The notes under the pieces are model-generated. The model was given only the letters and a program-made list of their open reading frames with translations. It was not told the DNA's origin and did no database searches. The translations under genes were made by a program, and so were the position numbers. Positions 12,763 through 25,195 of a DNA stretch of 64,000 nucleotides are shown here, piece by piece. Where the stretch lies: contig JACVVK020000001.1 in assembly GCA_018292915.2 (NCBI GenBank), positions 789,001 through 853,000 of the forward strand, written 5' to 3'. Position 1 is the first letter of the stretch. The number at the start of each line of letters is the position of its first letter. Source of the DNA: Batillaria attramentaria. Its lineage: Eukaryota; Mollusca; Gastropoda; Batillariidae.

Positions 12763-12899
12763 ATGTTTGCACATAAAGTAGCGCTTAGCGGCAGCAGGCT
12801 TTCACTGCTTCGTCCTCCAGCCCTGCGGCGCCGTGAGCATTTCAGCAGAGATGGATATGTGTACCGAGGAAAAGTCTGCCATACCATACCATACCACCT
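12763..12899 (+). mobile_element. 5'-truncated SINE with (TACCA)n tail
   Basis: GTTTGCACATAAAGTAGCGC, then GCAGCAGGCTTTCACTGCTTCGTCCT and GAGCATTTCAG, ending in three TACCA units. The same sequence forms the 3' part of the longer element at 53729-54213, which ends in about 18 units. Confidence 0.65.
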
Positions 12900-13097
12900 A
12901 ACTATGCGTCTATACTGATCGGGAATTCTACTGGTACGTTCCTAGGCCGGTACAACTCATGTCACGTGACACTCAATTTGCATACAAAGGCACGTTAAAA
13001 AAAAAAAACCAACAACAAAAAAACAACAACAACCAAAAAACAACCCTTCATGATTGTCTCTGGGGAGTTCACTTGCGTTAGAGTTATATAAAGTATC

Positions 13098-13130
13098 TGT
13101 TTGTACGAGTTTGTACGAGTTTGTACGAGA
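13098..13130. repeat. 11-bp triplication just past the NR-B stop codon
   Basis: Three copies of GTTTGTACGAG, in the NR-B 3'UTR on the minus strand. Confidence 0.7.
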
Positions 13131-13167
13131 GAAAACTGTCAGTGGTAATAAAGCTGTTTCGATCTGC

Positions 13168-15644
13168 CTAATCCAGGTCGAAAAATTCAACACCAAGCGG
13201 ATTGAAGAAAGACGAGAACTGTTTAAGATACAATACACTTTGCTGGCTAAGTGCTCGAAGCTTGCGGAGGGCCTCCATCAGCTCTCCCAGATACCTGTCC
13301 GCGTGCTGGTAGGAGAACTGGGATTCTATGTAATGCTTCAACAAGATCAGGTACTTGTCCTTCAGAGTGTTCACCAGCTGTTTGTCGTCCAACGTTGCTT
13401 CACTTGGATCGAACAAAGCGATGCAGTGGAGAAGCCCGTAGATGGTGATGTCTGACTTGGCCACTGACTTGAGCTGGCGGGAGAAGCTGAGCATTTCAGC
13501 CATAAGTTCGCGATCGCGGGCAGTGTTCAGCGCAGCCGGCATGTGGTTCATTCCCAGGTCGCCGAAAGGCGTTTGCCAGACGCCGCGTTCTGGAACGCAC
13601 ATAGCGGACAGCGCGATCCCGTCACACTGCATGGAGGATGTCTTGAGTATGGCGATCTGGTCTGGCTGCTTCAGCTGCCAGAAATCAGGCAAGGCTTTGG
13701 CGAAGCGAACACACAGATGCAGCACCTGCTCCACCACGTAGAAGAAATCTTCCAGGGTCATTCCGCCGCTGCTGCCGAGACTGAGTCTCTTGTCCGGGTC
13801 GCGGTCGGTCAACTTCATCATGGTGTCCTGGTACGCGCTGGTCAGCTGTGTCAGGGTAGCGCGCTCGTCGCTCGTCAGAAGCCAGTACTGCTTCATGTCG
13901 GACGGAAGGTCCTCGCGAGGGACGTGCTGAAAACCGGAACCATCCGAAGGCTTTAACGAAGATGGCTGCTGAAGTTGGGCTGCATTCGAACCATCCTGCG
14001 AGAGGGAGAAACACGAGCTACCCCGATCTTGCGTTGAGCCCATCTCTCGAAAAGCCATACTCTGTTCCGGATGAGACCAAGAACTGTTCCCTTCGCACGC
14101 TTGCGAAGCAGAAGGTTTCGCCCAAAGTCCAGCAGCAGAAGGAGCAGTACAGCGGACCTCCTGACTGCTGAGATCCATGTCAGCGAGAGCCTGCTGAAAA
14201 ATCACGTCCACTGCAGCTCCAGAAGTTGACATGCCCCCTGAAGCGTTGAAAGGCGTCGCCGACCCCATGGGAGATGTCGCCACACCAGAAGGACTAAGTG
14301 AAGGAACGGCGGGGGAATCGGCGGTACCACTACCAGTCTGAGACATAGTGGAGTTGGGGACCGGGCAGCCCGCACCTACAGAGGGGACGGTTGCAGCGGT
14401 GTGGGAGTTGGCAGCGTCGGTGGAAAAGGTGCTTGCAGAGGAAGACATATTCTGGGACGGAGCGGTAGTGGCAGCTGGTGTTTGACCACCGACCATTGAC
14501 CAGTCTTGGTTTTGGTGGACGACCTCTTCCCGTTCTGCGCGCTTTTTCTGTCGCATCATCATTCGGGCCTTCTTCGCGGAGTCATCTGCCAGCGGAAAGA
14601 ACATCTTACAACAATGCTCTGTACTGAGCAATGGAAACGTGTGACGGGCACAATGGAAATACCCGACAAACAATGTCAAGCAAACAGCGATTAGTATTTG
14701 ACCCAGACACTGTTGCTTATCAACATGTCAAACTCACCTATATCGTCTTTTAATCGAAATAATTGTACAAATATTTATTTAGTTACCTACTGTTTGTTGT
14801 TGTTGTTGTTTTGGTGTTTTTTGTTTTGTTTTGTTTTTTTCGCTATTTCTTTTTTTAAAGGATTCTCCGTGTGTGTGTGAGTGGGGGGGGGGGGGGGTGT
14901 TCACAATTAAATTTAAAATTCAATAGACCTAATGCCATAACTGACCTTTGATCTCATTCGTTTTGATTAGACCCGAGTTGTTCTAAAAATAAACATGACG
15001 TATGCGATCAAAGTGAGCGTTACTTGAAATGGCTTGACCCCCCCACCATGAACGCCAGTCAATTATATCCCATACTGCCCTTCCCCATTTTAGAGTGTCA
15101 CAGAGAAAAGAGGGAAACATCTAAACGGGATACGGGATAAGGGATATTCCGTGAGTACTAGTACACACCATTTCCGCAGCTGCACACTGTGGTTTCGCAA
15201 AGTACTTTTAGTACATTAGGTACACTGGGGTTTGGGATATTCGTTCTAGCACATTACTGGCAAAAAGAGACAGTTCGGCATTAGCGACGCCAGCGTAAAC
15301 TGACAGGTATAGAAAACGATGCATGTACGATAATGTCCCCGAACATAAACTGTACGCAGTAGTAGGTGACTTACCTAGTATCAGCTGTGGCTTCATTCCA
15401 ATGGAGAAGCACTTCTTCAGGCGACATGCTGCACACTGTTTACGTGTTGTTCTGTCGATGATGCAGTGGTTGTCGAACATACAGCGTGGTGACTGCACAC
15501 ATCAATTATATGTGTTTCTTTACAAATATTATTCGTGAAATTCGATTTTTTTTTATTCTAAGAAAGATTATAATGCACGTAATAAAAAAAAGAACTTGAG
15601 AAGGAGATGAATCAGTGTAGTTAGCCGAGTGTCAGTAAGGTGCC

Positions 15645-15675
<31 letters not shown>

Positions 15676-15781
15676 GTCGTCGTCATCATAATAATAGCAA
15701 AAAAAAAAAAAAAGAATAATTCTGTGAAGCAGCCGCGCCAGATATACCTCTACTAAAAAAGAAAAAAAAAAACGCTTGTGT

Positions 15782-15855
<74 letters not shown>

Positions 15856-16117
15856 CAATTAGCATGAAAAAAAAATAACGTGCGCTCTTACTGACTCATA
15901 GCAAAACGGTGATTACCTCTTCCTTGTTGGCGTTCCGGCGAAAGAAGGCTTTACACGTTTCACAGGTGAGAGCACCGAAATTGTGGGCTGAGGCTCGGTC
16001 CCCACACACCCCACACACCTTCCCCCCACCACCCGCCTGTGGCACCTTTCCCTGCCGATACCTCCCTTCTTGACTGCTGTCCTCCAACGAGTCGTTGTCC
16101 CTTTTCGCCGAATCCAT
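13168..16117 (-). CDS. NR-B: HR96-like nuclear receptor with intronless LBD (578 aa)
   Basis: Complete three-exon receptor: 16117-15917 (67 aa), 15492-15375 (118 nt) and 14585-13168 (including the stop). Phases 0 and 1 match NR-C and NR-D. Zinc finger 1 is C35, C38, C52, C55 with recognition helix ETCKAFFRRNA; zinc finger 2 is C71, C77, C87, C90, followed by a basic extension (RQKKRAEREE). Residues about 125-335 are a Ser/Thr/Pro/Ala-rich, probably disordered hinge. The LBD spans about 336-578 and carries the canonical helix 3-4 signature FAKALPDFWQLKQPDQIAIL at 401-420. The C-terminal helix 12 reads PLGVEFFDLD, an AF-2-like motif with Gly at the second hydrophobic position. N-terminal A/B domain is short (about 34 residues). 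It is a tandem paralogue of NR-C; the ligand is unknown. Hinge and LBD in one exon contrasts with the split LBD of NR-D. Confidence 0.9.
14586..15374. other. NR-B intron 2
   Basis: Low-complexity TTG/T runs at 14790-14860 and a G-run at 14883-14897; otherwise nothing recognised. Confidence 0.5.
15640..15855. repeat. (CAT)n, poly-A and (CA)n cluster in NR-B intron 1
   Basis: CAT trinucleotides at 15648-15690, poly-A at 15699-15713, then about 35 CA units at 15784-15854. Confidence 0.9.
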
Positions 16118-17299
16118 GGATGATGGAATAATTATCCTGTGGACTGATCTGGTGGGTGACTTATTTCGTCAGGTGTCAGTTTGGCTGGTTGGCTGGTTGG
16201 ACTCGGACTTTTAGGTTGGCAATGAGACCGTGCTGTGTACTGTTTGTACTTGGCTTTCCGATTATCTGTCAGTTCTGTCCAGGTCCACAGCCTGATGCAA
16301 ATCGGAAAACACTTGAATCTGCAAACAAGCCGACAACTGAGCCGACTGTGACACGAATGATGCAAACGTCGGACCGAATTTCGTTGCGGTGGTCAAGTCA
16401 CTGTAACTGTATCATGTAACGCCGGGATTAAGATATCGTCGTGTTTGCACGTTGCATTAAAATTAAATGTGAATGATTGTAGTGTGTGTGTAAACTGGCA
16501 GTGAATGTCTGCTGTGTGACTGTAAGTCTGTAAAGGACACGGCCTGTACACTGTTGAAGCTCTCACGACGAATTGTCAGTCGTACGCCGCTTGCATTACG
16601 GTACGCGGCATGCACGTCACACAGTCAGTCACTCCCTATCACTGAACAACTGAGATCAGATGAAGGTAACATTCAGACACCGTGCTTATTTCAAACTAGC
16701 AAAATGAAAAGGGAATTTGAAATCACAACAGTCACTCCGAGTAAATCATATCTAGTCACCACTGACTGACTTAAAGAAAAGCCGAAACTTGACTTGAATC
16801 ATTACGCCGGCTGACACAGATTTGGAGAAAAGTATAATGATCTTAGCTACGATTGATTATCTGACTAATGATCCGTTTCCTAATAGAATTTACAGCCGGT
16901 ATCAGCAGATAAACTAACACTACTCAGACAAACTGAACGGCAACTCCTTAGAAAACGGGGGAAAAAAAACCCACTCACCCAACCGATGCTATCCACGAAT
17001 AACATTACACAAACCTAACAACAGAAACAAAGAAAGGGGGATGGGGGGGGGGAGGGGGCAATGCCGGCTGGGCAACTTCCGGCTTCAGTTCAGTCCAAAT
17101 TCACTAATTCAGAGGCCGGCACAACCCTGTTCCGGGTCCGTCGTTTCTCTAGGTTCCTGCGACGACGCCCAAATCGAGCTAACCGAGATTGAGCCGAGCA
17201 CGGGGACCTCAAAGTTGTTCGCAGCTGTCCACTTTCCTTGTCACCGAGCATTTTTGTTTTTTTCTTTCTTATGTATCACTTAACTCGGCTCGGTCTCGG

Positions 17300-17395
17300 T
17301 TAGTTCGGGCAACCCATGAGTGATTGGGGAAGTCACATTCTTGAGGGACGCCCTGCCTAGGTCTCGGTTAGCCCGATATGGGCGTCGCCGCAGGG
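17300..17395 (+). repeat. Dispersed repeat with GTTCGGGCAACCCATGAGTG core, copy 1
   Basis: Core GTTCGGGCAACCCATGAGTG, then GGGGAAGTCACAT and GAGGGACGCCCTGCCT. Other copies: 27896-27985 (minus) and 31096-31160 (plus). Confidence 0.6.
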
Positions 17396-18313
17396 ACATA
17401 GAGAAGAGACGGACCCGGAACAGGAATGAGGCCGGTACTAACGGATTTCAATACTTGACAGTTACTACCCAGCAGGCGGCCATGGCCATTGTACGATCTT
17501 ATATTGATTGTTGTGGCAGCCTTGGCGGCCGAAATGACTGAACTATACTATGGTTTTACAAGTTTGAACATTACCATGCTCATGCGTGTCACTGAGTTCA
17601 GTCAGTTTCAGCCGTGACTGACTTGAGCCGTGAAACAGCCATGAGTGCTGCCGGTGAGTCGTGAAAATTCAGAAAAGTTGAATTCCATTTTCGAATGACT
17701 TATGCTGCGTCACTGATTTGCCCCTTTCAAGTTGCGCGGTTGTTTCCATTCAAGCAAGATCACTCCTACACAATGACAGTGCAAACTCAGTAACTGAATC
17801 AGCCCGCCCTTCGGCCAACCGTGACCAGACTGACGTAGACCATACTGTGACTGGCTGACGACACAGATCGCACCATTTACTCATCAGTACTGATTTTACT
17901 CACTAACCACGTCTGTACCCAGTACAAGGGTGTGTCCGCACGCGTACACATCGCTCTACCACGCCGAGTAAGGTCACAGCGGCACGGGATTGTGTCACTG
18001 ACTAGGTACACATAAACTGAACGCCGTAGTCGCTTTGCATAGCTGTTTGTCTCTGGTGTCAGTCCATAGCCGACAAATAGGTGCTGAGACATCCTGTTTA
18101 AAGGCTGAGCAAATGCTAGCTTCCACAAAGGAACATTGGAAGACAGTGTACACCGAGTGAAAGTGGGTGGAGCGGGAGAGAAAAACACATTACCTGCCCT
18201 CTTCCGTGTCGGACGCAATGTTGGCGATCCTTTCTCTAAACTAGGCCAGGACTGTAGGGGAAGTAAACGGTACCATCTTCATGTGTTTTGTCAGAGGTAC
18301 AGTCCCTTCTTCA

Positions 18314-18375
<62 letters not shown>

Positions 18376-18546
18376 CTAAAAACGAGTGATGACGGAGATG
18401 ATTTTTGTATCATTTACTGGGATTTCAGATTCTTCATTTACTACAACAATTCCCTCCTCAGTCCTCCTCCTCCCCCCCCCCCCCAAAAAAAAAAGTCTTA
18501 TCAAAGAGGATCTTCGCATGTGCACACACAGCAGCAATTCCGCTTC

Positions 18547-18578
<32 letters not shown>

Positions 18579-18604
18579 ATGGCTTTATAAAGTCAGCAGA
18601 TCTG

Positions 18605-18900
18605 GCTCCGCATGCAGAAGTGCAGGTTAGGGATTTTAGCCCCGGGTTAGAGTCTAACCTCGAACTAAACTAGCTCTAAGGTCTATTTTTTTTTTTTAAT
18701 CAGGAAGTGGGTCCATTCCAGCAAGATGCCTAGGCCGTTATAGAAGGATTTATTTCTTCCTTTCTTCGCCTCCTTTTTATATAATTTTTTGTTCTGTTTT
18801 GCTTTATTTTGTTTTGTTTTGTTTTTTGGTTTCTTTTGTCCTAGTCCGGGTTAGGCCCGTAGCCGTGGGTTAAATTAACCTCGACTTTTACATTAGGTCC
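18605..18900 (+). mobile_element. Foldback MITE copy 2, downstream of NR-C
   Basis: Left end CTCCGCATGCAGAAGTGCAGG with internal GGGATTTTAGCCCCGGGTTA, right end AACCTCGACTTTTACATTAGG. Termini are more decayed than in copies at 33764 and 39335. Oriented as those copies and placed 150 bp past the NR-C stop codon. Confidence 0.75.
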
Positions 18901-19048
18901 CAGTTCAAGTCGGTAATCGAACTCACGTCCCCAGCGTTCGGCACTCTACCACCTCGACTATCCTGGCTCTACATTAAAAAAAAAAAAAAAAAAAAAAAAC
19001 ACTAGTAATTTGTAGTTTGGCAGATCTGTGTTTCACGGATACGTTCAG

Positions 19049-21274
19049 TTACGACTGGAAAAATTCTGCACCAAGTGGCTTGAAGCAGGAAGAAAATCGT
19101 TTATAAAAAGAGACGCTCTGCTGGCTCAGGGAACGAAGCTTGTGTAGTCTCTCCATCAGCACTCCCAGATACCTGTCCGCGTGCTGGTAGGAGAACTCGG
19201 ACGCCAGGTAATGCTTGAGCAAGATCAGGTACTTGTCATTCAGACTGTTCACCAGCTGTTTGTCGTCCACCGTGATCACACCAGGATCGAACAAAGTGAC
19301 GCTGTGGAGAAGTCCGTAGATGGTGATGTCAGTTTTGGCGACTGATTTCAGTCCGCAGCAAAAGCTAAACACATCAGCGATGAACGGGTCAGAGTTCATG
19401 GCAGCCGGCATGTGGCTGATCCCAACTTCACCGAAAGGCGTCAGCCAGACGCCGCGTTCTGGAACGCACATGGCGGACGCGGCGATCCCGTAGCACTGCA
19501 TGCAGGACGCCTTGAGTATAGCGATCTGGTCAGGCTGCTTCAGCTGCCAGAAATCAGGCAAGGCTTTCGCGAAACGAACACACAGATGCAGCAACTGGTC
19601 CAACACAAAGAAGTAATCGTCCATGGTAAGACCGCCGCTGCTCGAGTCGACATTTTTGCTGGGGTCGCGGTCGGTCATTTTCATCATGGTGTCCTGGTAG
19701 GCGCTGGTCAGCTGTGTCAGTGTGGCGCGCTCGTCGCTCGTCAGAAGCCAGTACTGCTTCATGTCGGACGGAAGGTCCTCGCGAGGGACGTGCTGAAAAC
19801 TGAAACCATCCGACTGCTTCGTCACCGAGGACGGCTGCTTAACCTGATGCTGACCCAACGCATCCTGCGGTGTAGAAGGATAACGACCACCCCCGTCCTG
19901 TGTCGCGCTAGCACTCATTTGCAGATAAAACTCAGATTGCTGCAGCGGCCAAGAGCTACAGCTAGGGCCAGCAGAAGGTCTTGCCCAAAGTTCCACCGCG
20001 ACAGGAGCCTCACAGCGGACTTCCTGGCTGCTCGACTCCACACCATCAAGAGCTTGCTGGAAAAACAGATCCACGGCAGCGGACGTAGGGGACATGGTCA
20101 TGGACGTGGCCGACCCGACAGGAAACATCGCCACGCCGGAGGGAGACAGTGCAGCAACACCGAGGGAGTCAACGGTACCAGTTGATTCGATTGCGGATTT
20201 GATGGTGGTTGAGTTGGTCACACCCATAGACGAAGAGACGGCTGCAGTGGTCGTGTGGGAACTTATGACACTAGTGGAAGATACGATTCCTGTTGAAGAC
20301 GCTTGTTGAGGACAAGTGTTGGCTGCTGGTGCTGCTAAGGGGTCAAAGGTTGTGAAGCGTCCTTCACCTTGCTGGCGGGCCTCCTCTCGTTCTGAGCGTT
20401 TCTTTTGGCGAAGCGTCATCCGGGCTTTCTTGGCTGAGTCATCTGCCAGCGAAAAGAACGCCTTGTAATGCTTACGTCCAAACTGAGAATATTCACCGAG
20501 GCAGATCTGATACACGCACAAAGGAAACAATTGACAGATTGTACCCCTGTGCAGTTACCCACTTTCACGGTAAAAGAAACTCATTCCCAGTGCATAATGC
20601 AGCATTAATTATTTCATCTGCATTGTGGAAGACGTTGAAAAAGCATAGTGAATACTTTGAACTTACTCAGGATGCACTAACCTTTATGTATGTTGCGTTA
20701 GACCTTTCTCTGTACTTTTTGTAGGAGGCCTTGAGGGGTGGAGGGTGGAAGGTAGGGGTGAGGGGAGGAGGGAAGGTGCAGCAGTGTAGTGACAAAATAT
20801 ACAAAGAAACAGACTCAAAATTAGCATTGTTTTCTATCCACGATAGCACTGACGGCCATCAGCAATTATTTTTTATTTAATTACCGAGTATCAGCTGTGG
20901 TTTCATGCCGATGGAGAAACACTTCTTCAAGCGACATGCTGAACAGTGCCGGCGTGTTGTTTTCTCGATGGCGCAGTTGTTGTTAAACATACAACGTGGT
21001 GCCTGAAAAAAGAAAGAAACAAACAAACGAATTATAATACTAAGGTCTATAATCCTGTGAAATGCCCGTTAGTCCTTGTTCTGAAGAAGCATAATATATA
21101 CACATACAGTGTAATAACGAGAAAGACAACGCTTCTTGAATCATGTTTGCTCCCGCCTGTCAGACATATAATTGATTCGTTGGCCTGTCTTCAGCGGCAG
21201 AGGTTGAGTGAGGGATGCTATTAAAACTAGCAATCTGCAAGTCAGAACTCAGCAAATAACCAGTTTTCAACGAC

Positions 21275-21354
<80 letters not shown>

Positions 21355-21781
21355 GTGGGATACTTTGTTGTTGTTGTTGTTGTTGGGGGAGGGGATTGAT
21401 CTTGGTGTTTAGGCCAATGATAGCGTGGCCACACAAAACTCAGCTTCGCATTGTAAAACTGCATATGTTCACACAAAAAAGTTCCGGCTATACTGACATA
21501 CACTCCCAAAATCAACAAATGAACAAAAAAAAAATCATAAATAACAGTTATCTTCCCACAATAGCCACAGTCCTTACCTCCGCTTTGACAGCATTCCGGC
21601 GAAAGAAGGCCTTGCATGTTTCACAGGTGAGAGCACCAAAGTTATGGGCCAAGGCTCGGTCCCCACACACCCCGCACACCTTCCCCCCACCACCCCCATC
21701 AGACTCTTGTTCTCTTGGCAACTGGCCTCCCTCCTCCTGACTACTGTTTCCAGCCGCTTCTGTCTTTTTCTCTGGTCCCAT
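19049..21781 (-). CDS. NR-C: HR96-like nuclear receptor with intronless LBD (571 aa)
   Basis: Complete three-exon receptor: 21781-21578 (68 aa), 21002-20885 (118 nt), 20442-19049 (including the stop). Zinc finger 1 is C36, C39, C53, C56 with ETCKAFFRRNA; zinc finger 2 is C72, C78, C88, C91. A Gly run precedes the DBD, as in NR-B. A long Ser/Thr/Ala-rich hinge precedes an LBD with the same FAKALPDFWQLKQPDQIAIL signature as NR-B. The C-terminus PLGAEFFQS is shorter than in NR-B, and its AF-2-like motif also has Gly at the second hydrophobic position. NR-B and NR-C share exon structure, phase and large stretches of LBD sequence, so they are a tandem duplication, while hinge sequences and loops have diverged. 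The gene is divergent from NR-D about 3.4 kb upstream. Confidence 0.9.
21280..21350. repeat. (TG)n microsatellite in NR-C intron 1
   Basis: About 36 TG units, followed by (TTG)n at 21365-21384. Confidence 0.9.
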
Positions 21782-23492
21782 GATGGGCAGTTATGTTGTG
21801 GATCTCTGTCGCCGTTTGTTGACACACTGGTGGCTTCGCTGGAACGGCCTGACCATTGATGTCAGGTATGTGTTCTTGGCTGAGCTGCTGTTTGGGAAAT
21901 CCACCAACTGACCCAAACCAAACCAATCTGCAGGTTATACAAACAGAAAGCAGCTGAAAGTTTGGGGCTGATTTGCATTACGGACAGTGTGTCTGTGGAA
22001 ACTCAGTGGCGATCAGGCGACGGCTGACTATATTACTGATTTCGTGACTGATTATTTCAGTTTATTATCACAACTGAATGCCTGTCAAGACACAGGATAG
22101 GGGACACATAACATTATAACATCACATAACATCACCATGGTGAGATCATGTATACATAGGTTTCCTCTTTATGACAAAATCCGTCAAGACTTCTTCATCA
22201 GGCAAAAAACCCCAGGCAGCGAACTTGAACGCCGGCCACGGTCCGTAAACTTTCAGGACACAGGTGCCCAACAGAACTGTGCAAAATGTGGGATGTAGGA
22301 GCCTGTTTTGCATAAAGTAGTGAAATTTCGCTTTTGAATTTTTTTTTGGAGAGTGGAATTGAGTGAAGGGTTTTTCATTGTTGTGGGTGGAAAGGTGCAT
22401 GTTTGGTGTATTTTTATGCGAGAGAATGAGAATGGTGGCAGCCTCGTTGTCGACTTGTTGACATGTAAACAAAATGTGCAGTTATGTCTCTTGGACTGCT
22501 GTCTGCTATGAGCTGTGAGGGGGGTGGCAGTGGAGAGTGATGCTATCTTGGAAATGAATTGGAAAAGGTGCCGGTTTTTTTGCTTTTTTGTGTTCATCTG
22601 GTGTCAGTGTAAGGGCTGAGGGTGGAATCTGGCCTGTCTTTTGTGAAATCTGTGATGCAGACCGCTACGTGTTTGTAGATCAAACAGTGCGTAAATCCAT
22701 AGGCGTCTGTGTCCTTCATTCGCGCGCCGTGTTTTATGTAATGAGTTGTTCCCCTTGCGCCATACTTACACAAAGTTGAACAGGCCGGCCACACCAGCCG
22801 CAAACCCAGCACCGTACTTCAATCTAAATTCATAATCAAAATCACCTTGAAGTTACCGTCATTACTAATAGATTACGCTACAACCACTCCAAAGTTTAAT
22901 CGTCGAAGTTGTCTGTGATCCGGTTTCGTTTGCTCGCGACACTAGTGTAAAAGCTGAGCGTGTCACCAGTACAGGCGCCAGAACTCTTGTCAGTCCGGCA
23001 GTAAGCTACATACCAGACGACACAGTGACAGTGACCGGCAGTGACAGGGTTTGATCCGGTTTCAGTTCCAAGCAACCACTAACACGTTCCAGTGTGAAAC
23101 TGGTGAGTGGAACACAGGGTAGAACCATTTCGAGAAAATTACCTTGAAAATACCGTGTGGACTAAGTTACACCCACATTATTATCGTTTGGGAAGGAGCA
23201 AAGGCATAAGTACATACCCGGTCTTGCCAGTTGTGTCAAACACACCTTGAGCACACAGGAGAAAAAGAGGGCACGAGGGGAAGTAAACGTTGTCTGTGGG
23301 CTGCCTCTCTGTTCTTCAGAGGTTACAGCCCTTCTTTTGTTCAAAGGCCTTAACATTCCAAATTATATCAAGATTCAAGATTCAAGATTTTATTTCCTTC
23401 CTAAAAACGACAAACAAAGAAAAGGAGAAAGAAAGAGGGGAAAAAAACATACTGAGTCAAGTTTCGCATACGCACACAAAGATACTGAGTCA

Positions 23493-23588
<96 letters not shown>

Positions 23589-24655
23589 CACTTTCATAAA
23601 ATACAGCTGGGGTCTCGATAAAATGAGGTGGGGGGGGGGGGAATCGGGGTAGAAGTATTTACGGATGGATAGAGTTGTGCAAGCAACAAAGACCAAGACG
23701 TTTCATGCAGCTTGATTTGGTTGATTAGGCCTCCGTGTAATTATGTATACTGAACTCAGTGCGCCAGGTAACAAAGTCCCACTCGCATTGGGATAAACAA
23801 TTGCAGGATACCTTTAGCGAGCTAAAACCCAGGTTGAGAAAGTGCAGATCAAATGGTTCAAAGTTCATTTTTCGTTAATGCACAGCGGCGGTTTATTCGT
23901 ACACAACCTATATAACGCTCGTGCACGAAGGTTTAACGTAAGTTACACAAAACACACTTGCAATCACTGTCAGTGCAGGTAGCCGCGTACAACTGACTGA
24001 CCCATCTTCTTCTCTGATAACGCCTGGGGCACTGACTAACTAAAGTTGGCTATCTATGTAGAGCACAGGCTCAAAGCTTGCTGATAATAATACTGATCTC
24101 AATATGAGAAGTGTAATCTGTTTTTATGAGTAATCCGGCCCCGCCGTGTCAGTTTTGCACAGCGGCGCCGGGTTAAAGTACGTCTCAAGGTTTAGCAGCT
24201 GGGTAGCGCGTGTCACGTTCAGGGAGAGAGTGTGCTACGTTGGCATTCGACAGAGAAAGAAAAACAAAATTGTGTCACGGAGGTATTTGCGATAAGGTGC
24301 TATTTCTGCCTTGCTTTACATTACTGCTACGCCGGCTGGTCTTTTGAAGACGGGGTTTTAATTCAGTCCTCGTCACAGTCTGTGCTGTTTTGTGGTGAGT
24401 GAAGGAGGGATGATTGTTAACTTAGTGTTAACGATGATTATGTAAACGTAGGTGTGCTGCCCGGTGACAGTTATGTTTCACTCCGCTGTGTATAAAATCT
24501 GTGTGCCTCACTGAGAGGTCTGGATATATAATCTTCTTCATGATCGTGTCCATATTCGGGTACTTTCAGCCACTGGCAGAAAGCTCAAAGTTTTATTATG
24601 CACCGGCTTTCTAAGGAAGGAACTGACGTGTGTGATTTATCCTTGCGTGGCAGTA

Positions 24656-24709
<54 letters not shown>

Positions 24710-24853
24710 GCTCTCCTGGCGAGGAGGGGGGGGGGGGTAGGGGCAGTGTTTGTGAGTTCAAACCCTGACAAAGGCAAACTTTCAGACCTTTTTCACTTTT
24801 GTCGGCCAGTGATGGACAGAGGATGTAACCTAAGAACACATAATTATGCATAA

Positions 24854-24898
<45 letters not shown>

Positions 24899-24903
24899 TG
24901 TGT

Positions 24904-24986
<83 letters not shown>

Positions 24987-25195
24987 GGGGGGGGGGTATT
25001 GGGGAAGGGAGAGTCAGACATCACATTTCCATATGACCGTCCCATCATGCGTTATGTTACAGTGAATGAGTGTGTCCATATGGGCCCGCCCATTTCATGG
25101 TCATTATTCCGGCTTTCCACACATTTTGTGTAAATTTGACCGAGGATGGCGGTATTTATCCTGTCAAAACAGTTCTCCTTCCACCTGGTTCAACC
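21782..25195. other. Divergent intergenic region between NR-C and NR-D
   Basis: Head-to-head promoter region. Contains a block (23275-23345) resembling 18250-18310 upstream of NR-B, (CA)n at 23500-23588, (CT)n at 24670-24710 and (TG)n(GA)n at 24857-24987. On the minus strand a strong donor-like GT|GTAAGTATGG is at about 22771 and could end a 5'UTR exon of NR-C. No coding exon recognised in 21800-23230 or 23700-24650. Confidence 0.5.
24857..25000. repeat. (TG)n(GA)n compound microsatellite upstream of NR-D
   Basis: Two TG tracts separated by AGTGTGTCAG, then GA repeats and a G-run, ending about 200 bp before the NR-D ATG. Confidence 0.9.

Larger units (their letters stand above)
5068..13167. 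other. Intergenic region between NR-A and NR-B (probably NR-A 5' intron and promoter)
   Basis: No recognisable coding exon. Holds the TTAA palindrome (5375-5466), two copies of a composite SINE (5463-5690, 7268-7510), (CT)n/C-runs (5955-6080, 6284-6327), TG/GTT-rich low complexity (9123-9400, 10918-11120, 11280-11570, 11881-11941) and a SINE tail (12763-12899). Stretches 6330-7240, 7520-9120, 9660-10630 and 11950-12750 look unique; 8000-8900 is unusually rich in ACTGA/TCAGT. Confidence 0.5.
16118..19048. other. Intergenic region between NR-B and NR-C
   Basis: Upstream of NR-B and downstream of NR-C. Unique, ACTGA/TCAGT-rich sequence (16400-18240); a dispersed repeat at 17300-17395; a block at 18250-18310 shared with the NR-C upstream region; (CT)n(CA)n at 18315-18371; (CAA)n at 18546-18578; a foldback MITE at 18605-18900; a poly-A run at 18975-18999. 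No coding exon recognised. A weak candidate 5'UTR donor for NR-B (GGCAG|GTAATG, minus strand) is at about 18195. Confidence 0.5.

Noticed and set aside
13442..13956. Plus-strand frames over the NR-B LBD
   Set aside because: Antisense shadows of the NR-B LBD exon.
19412..20185. Plus-strand 257-residue frame
   Set aside because: Antisense shadow of the NR-C LBD exon, with composition produced by the opposite-strand codons.
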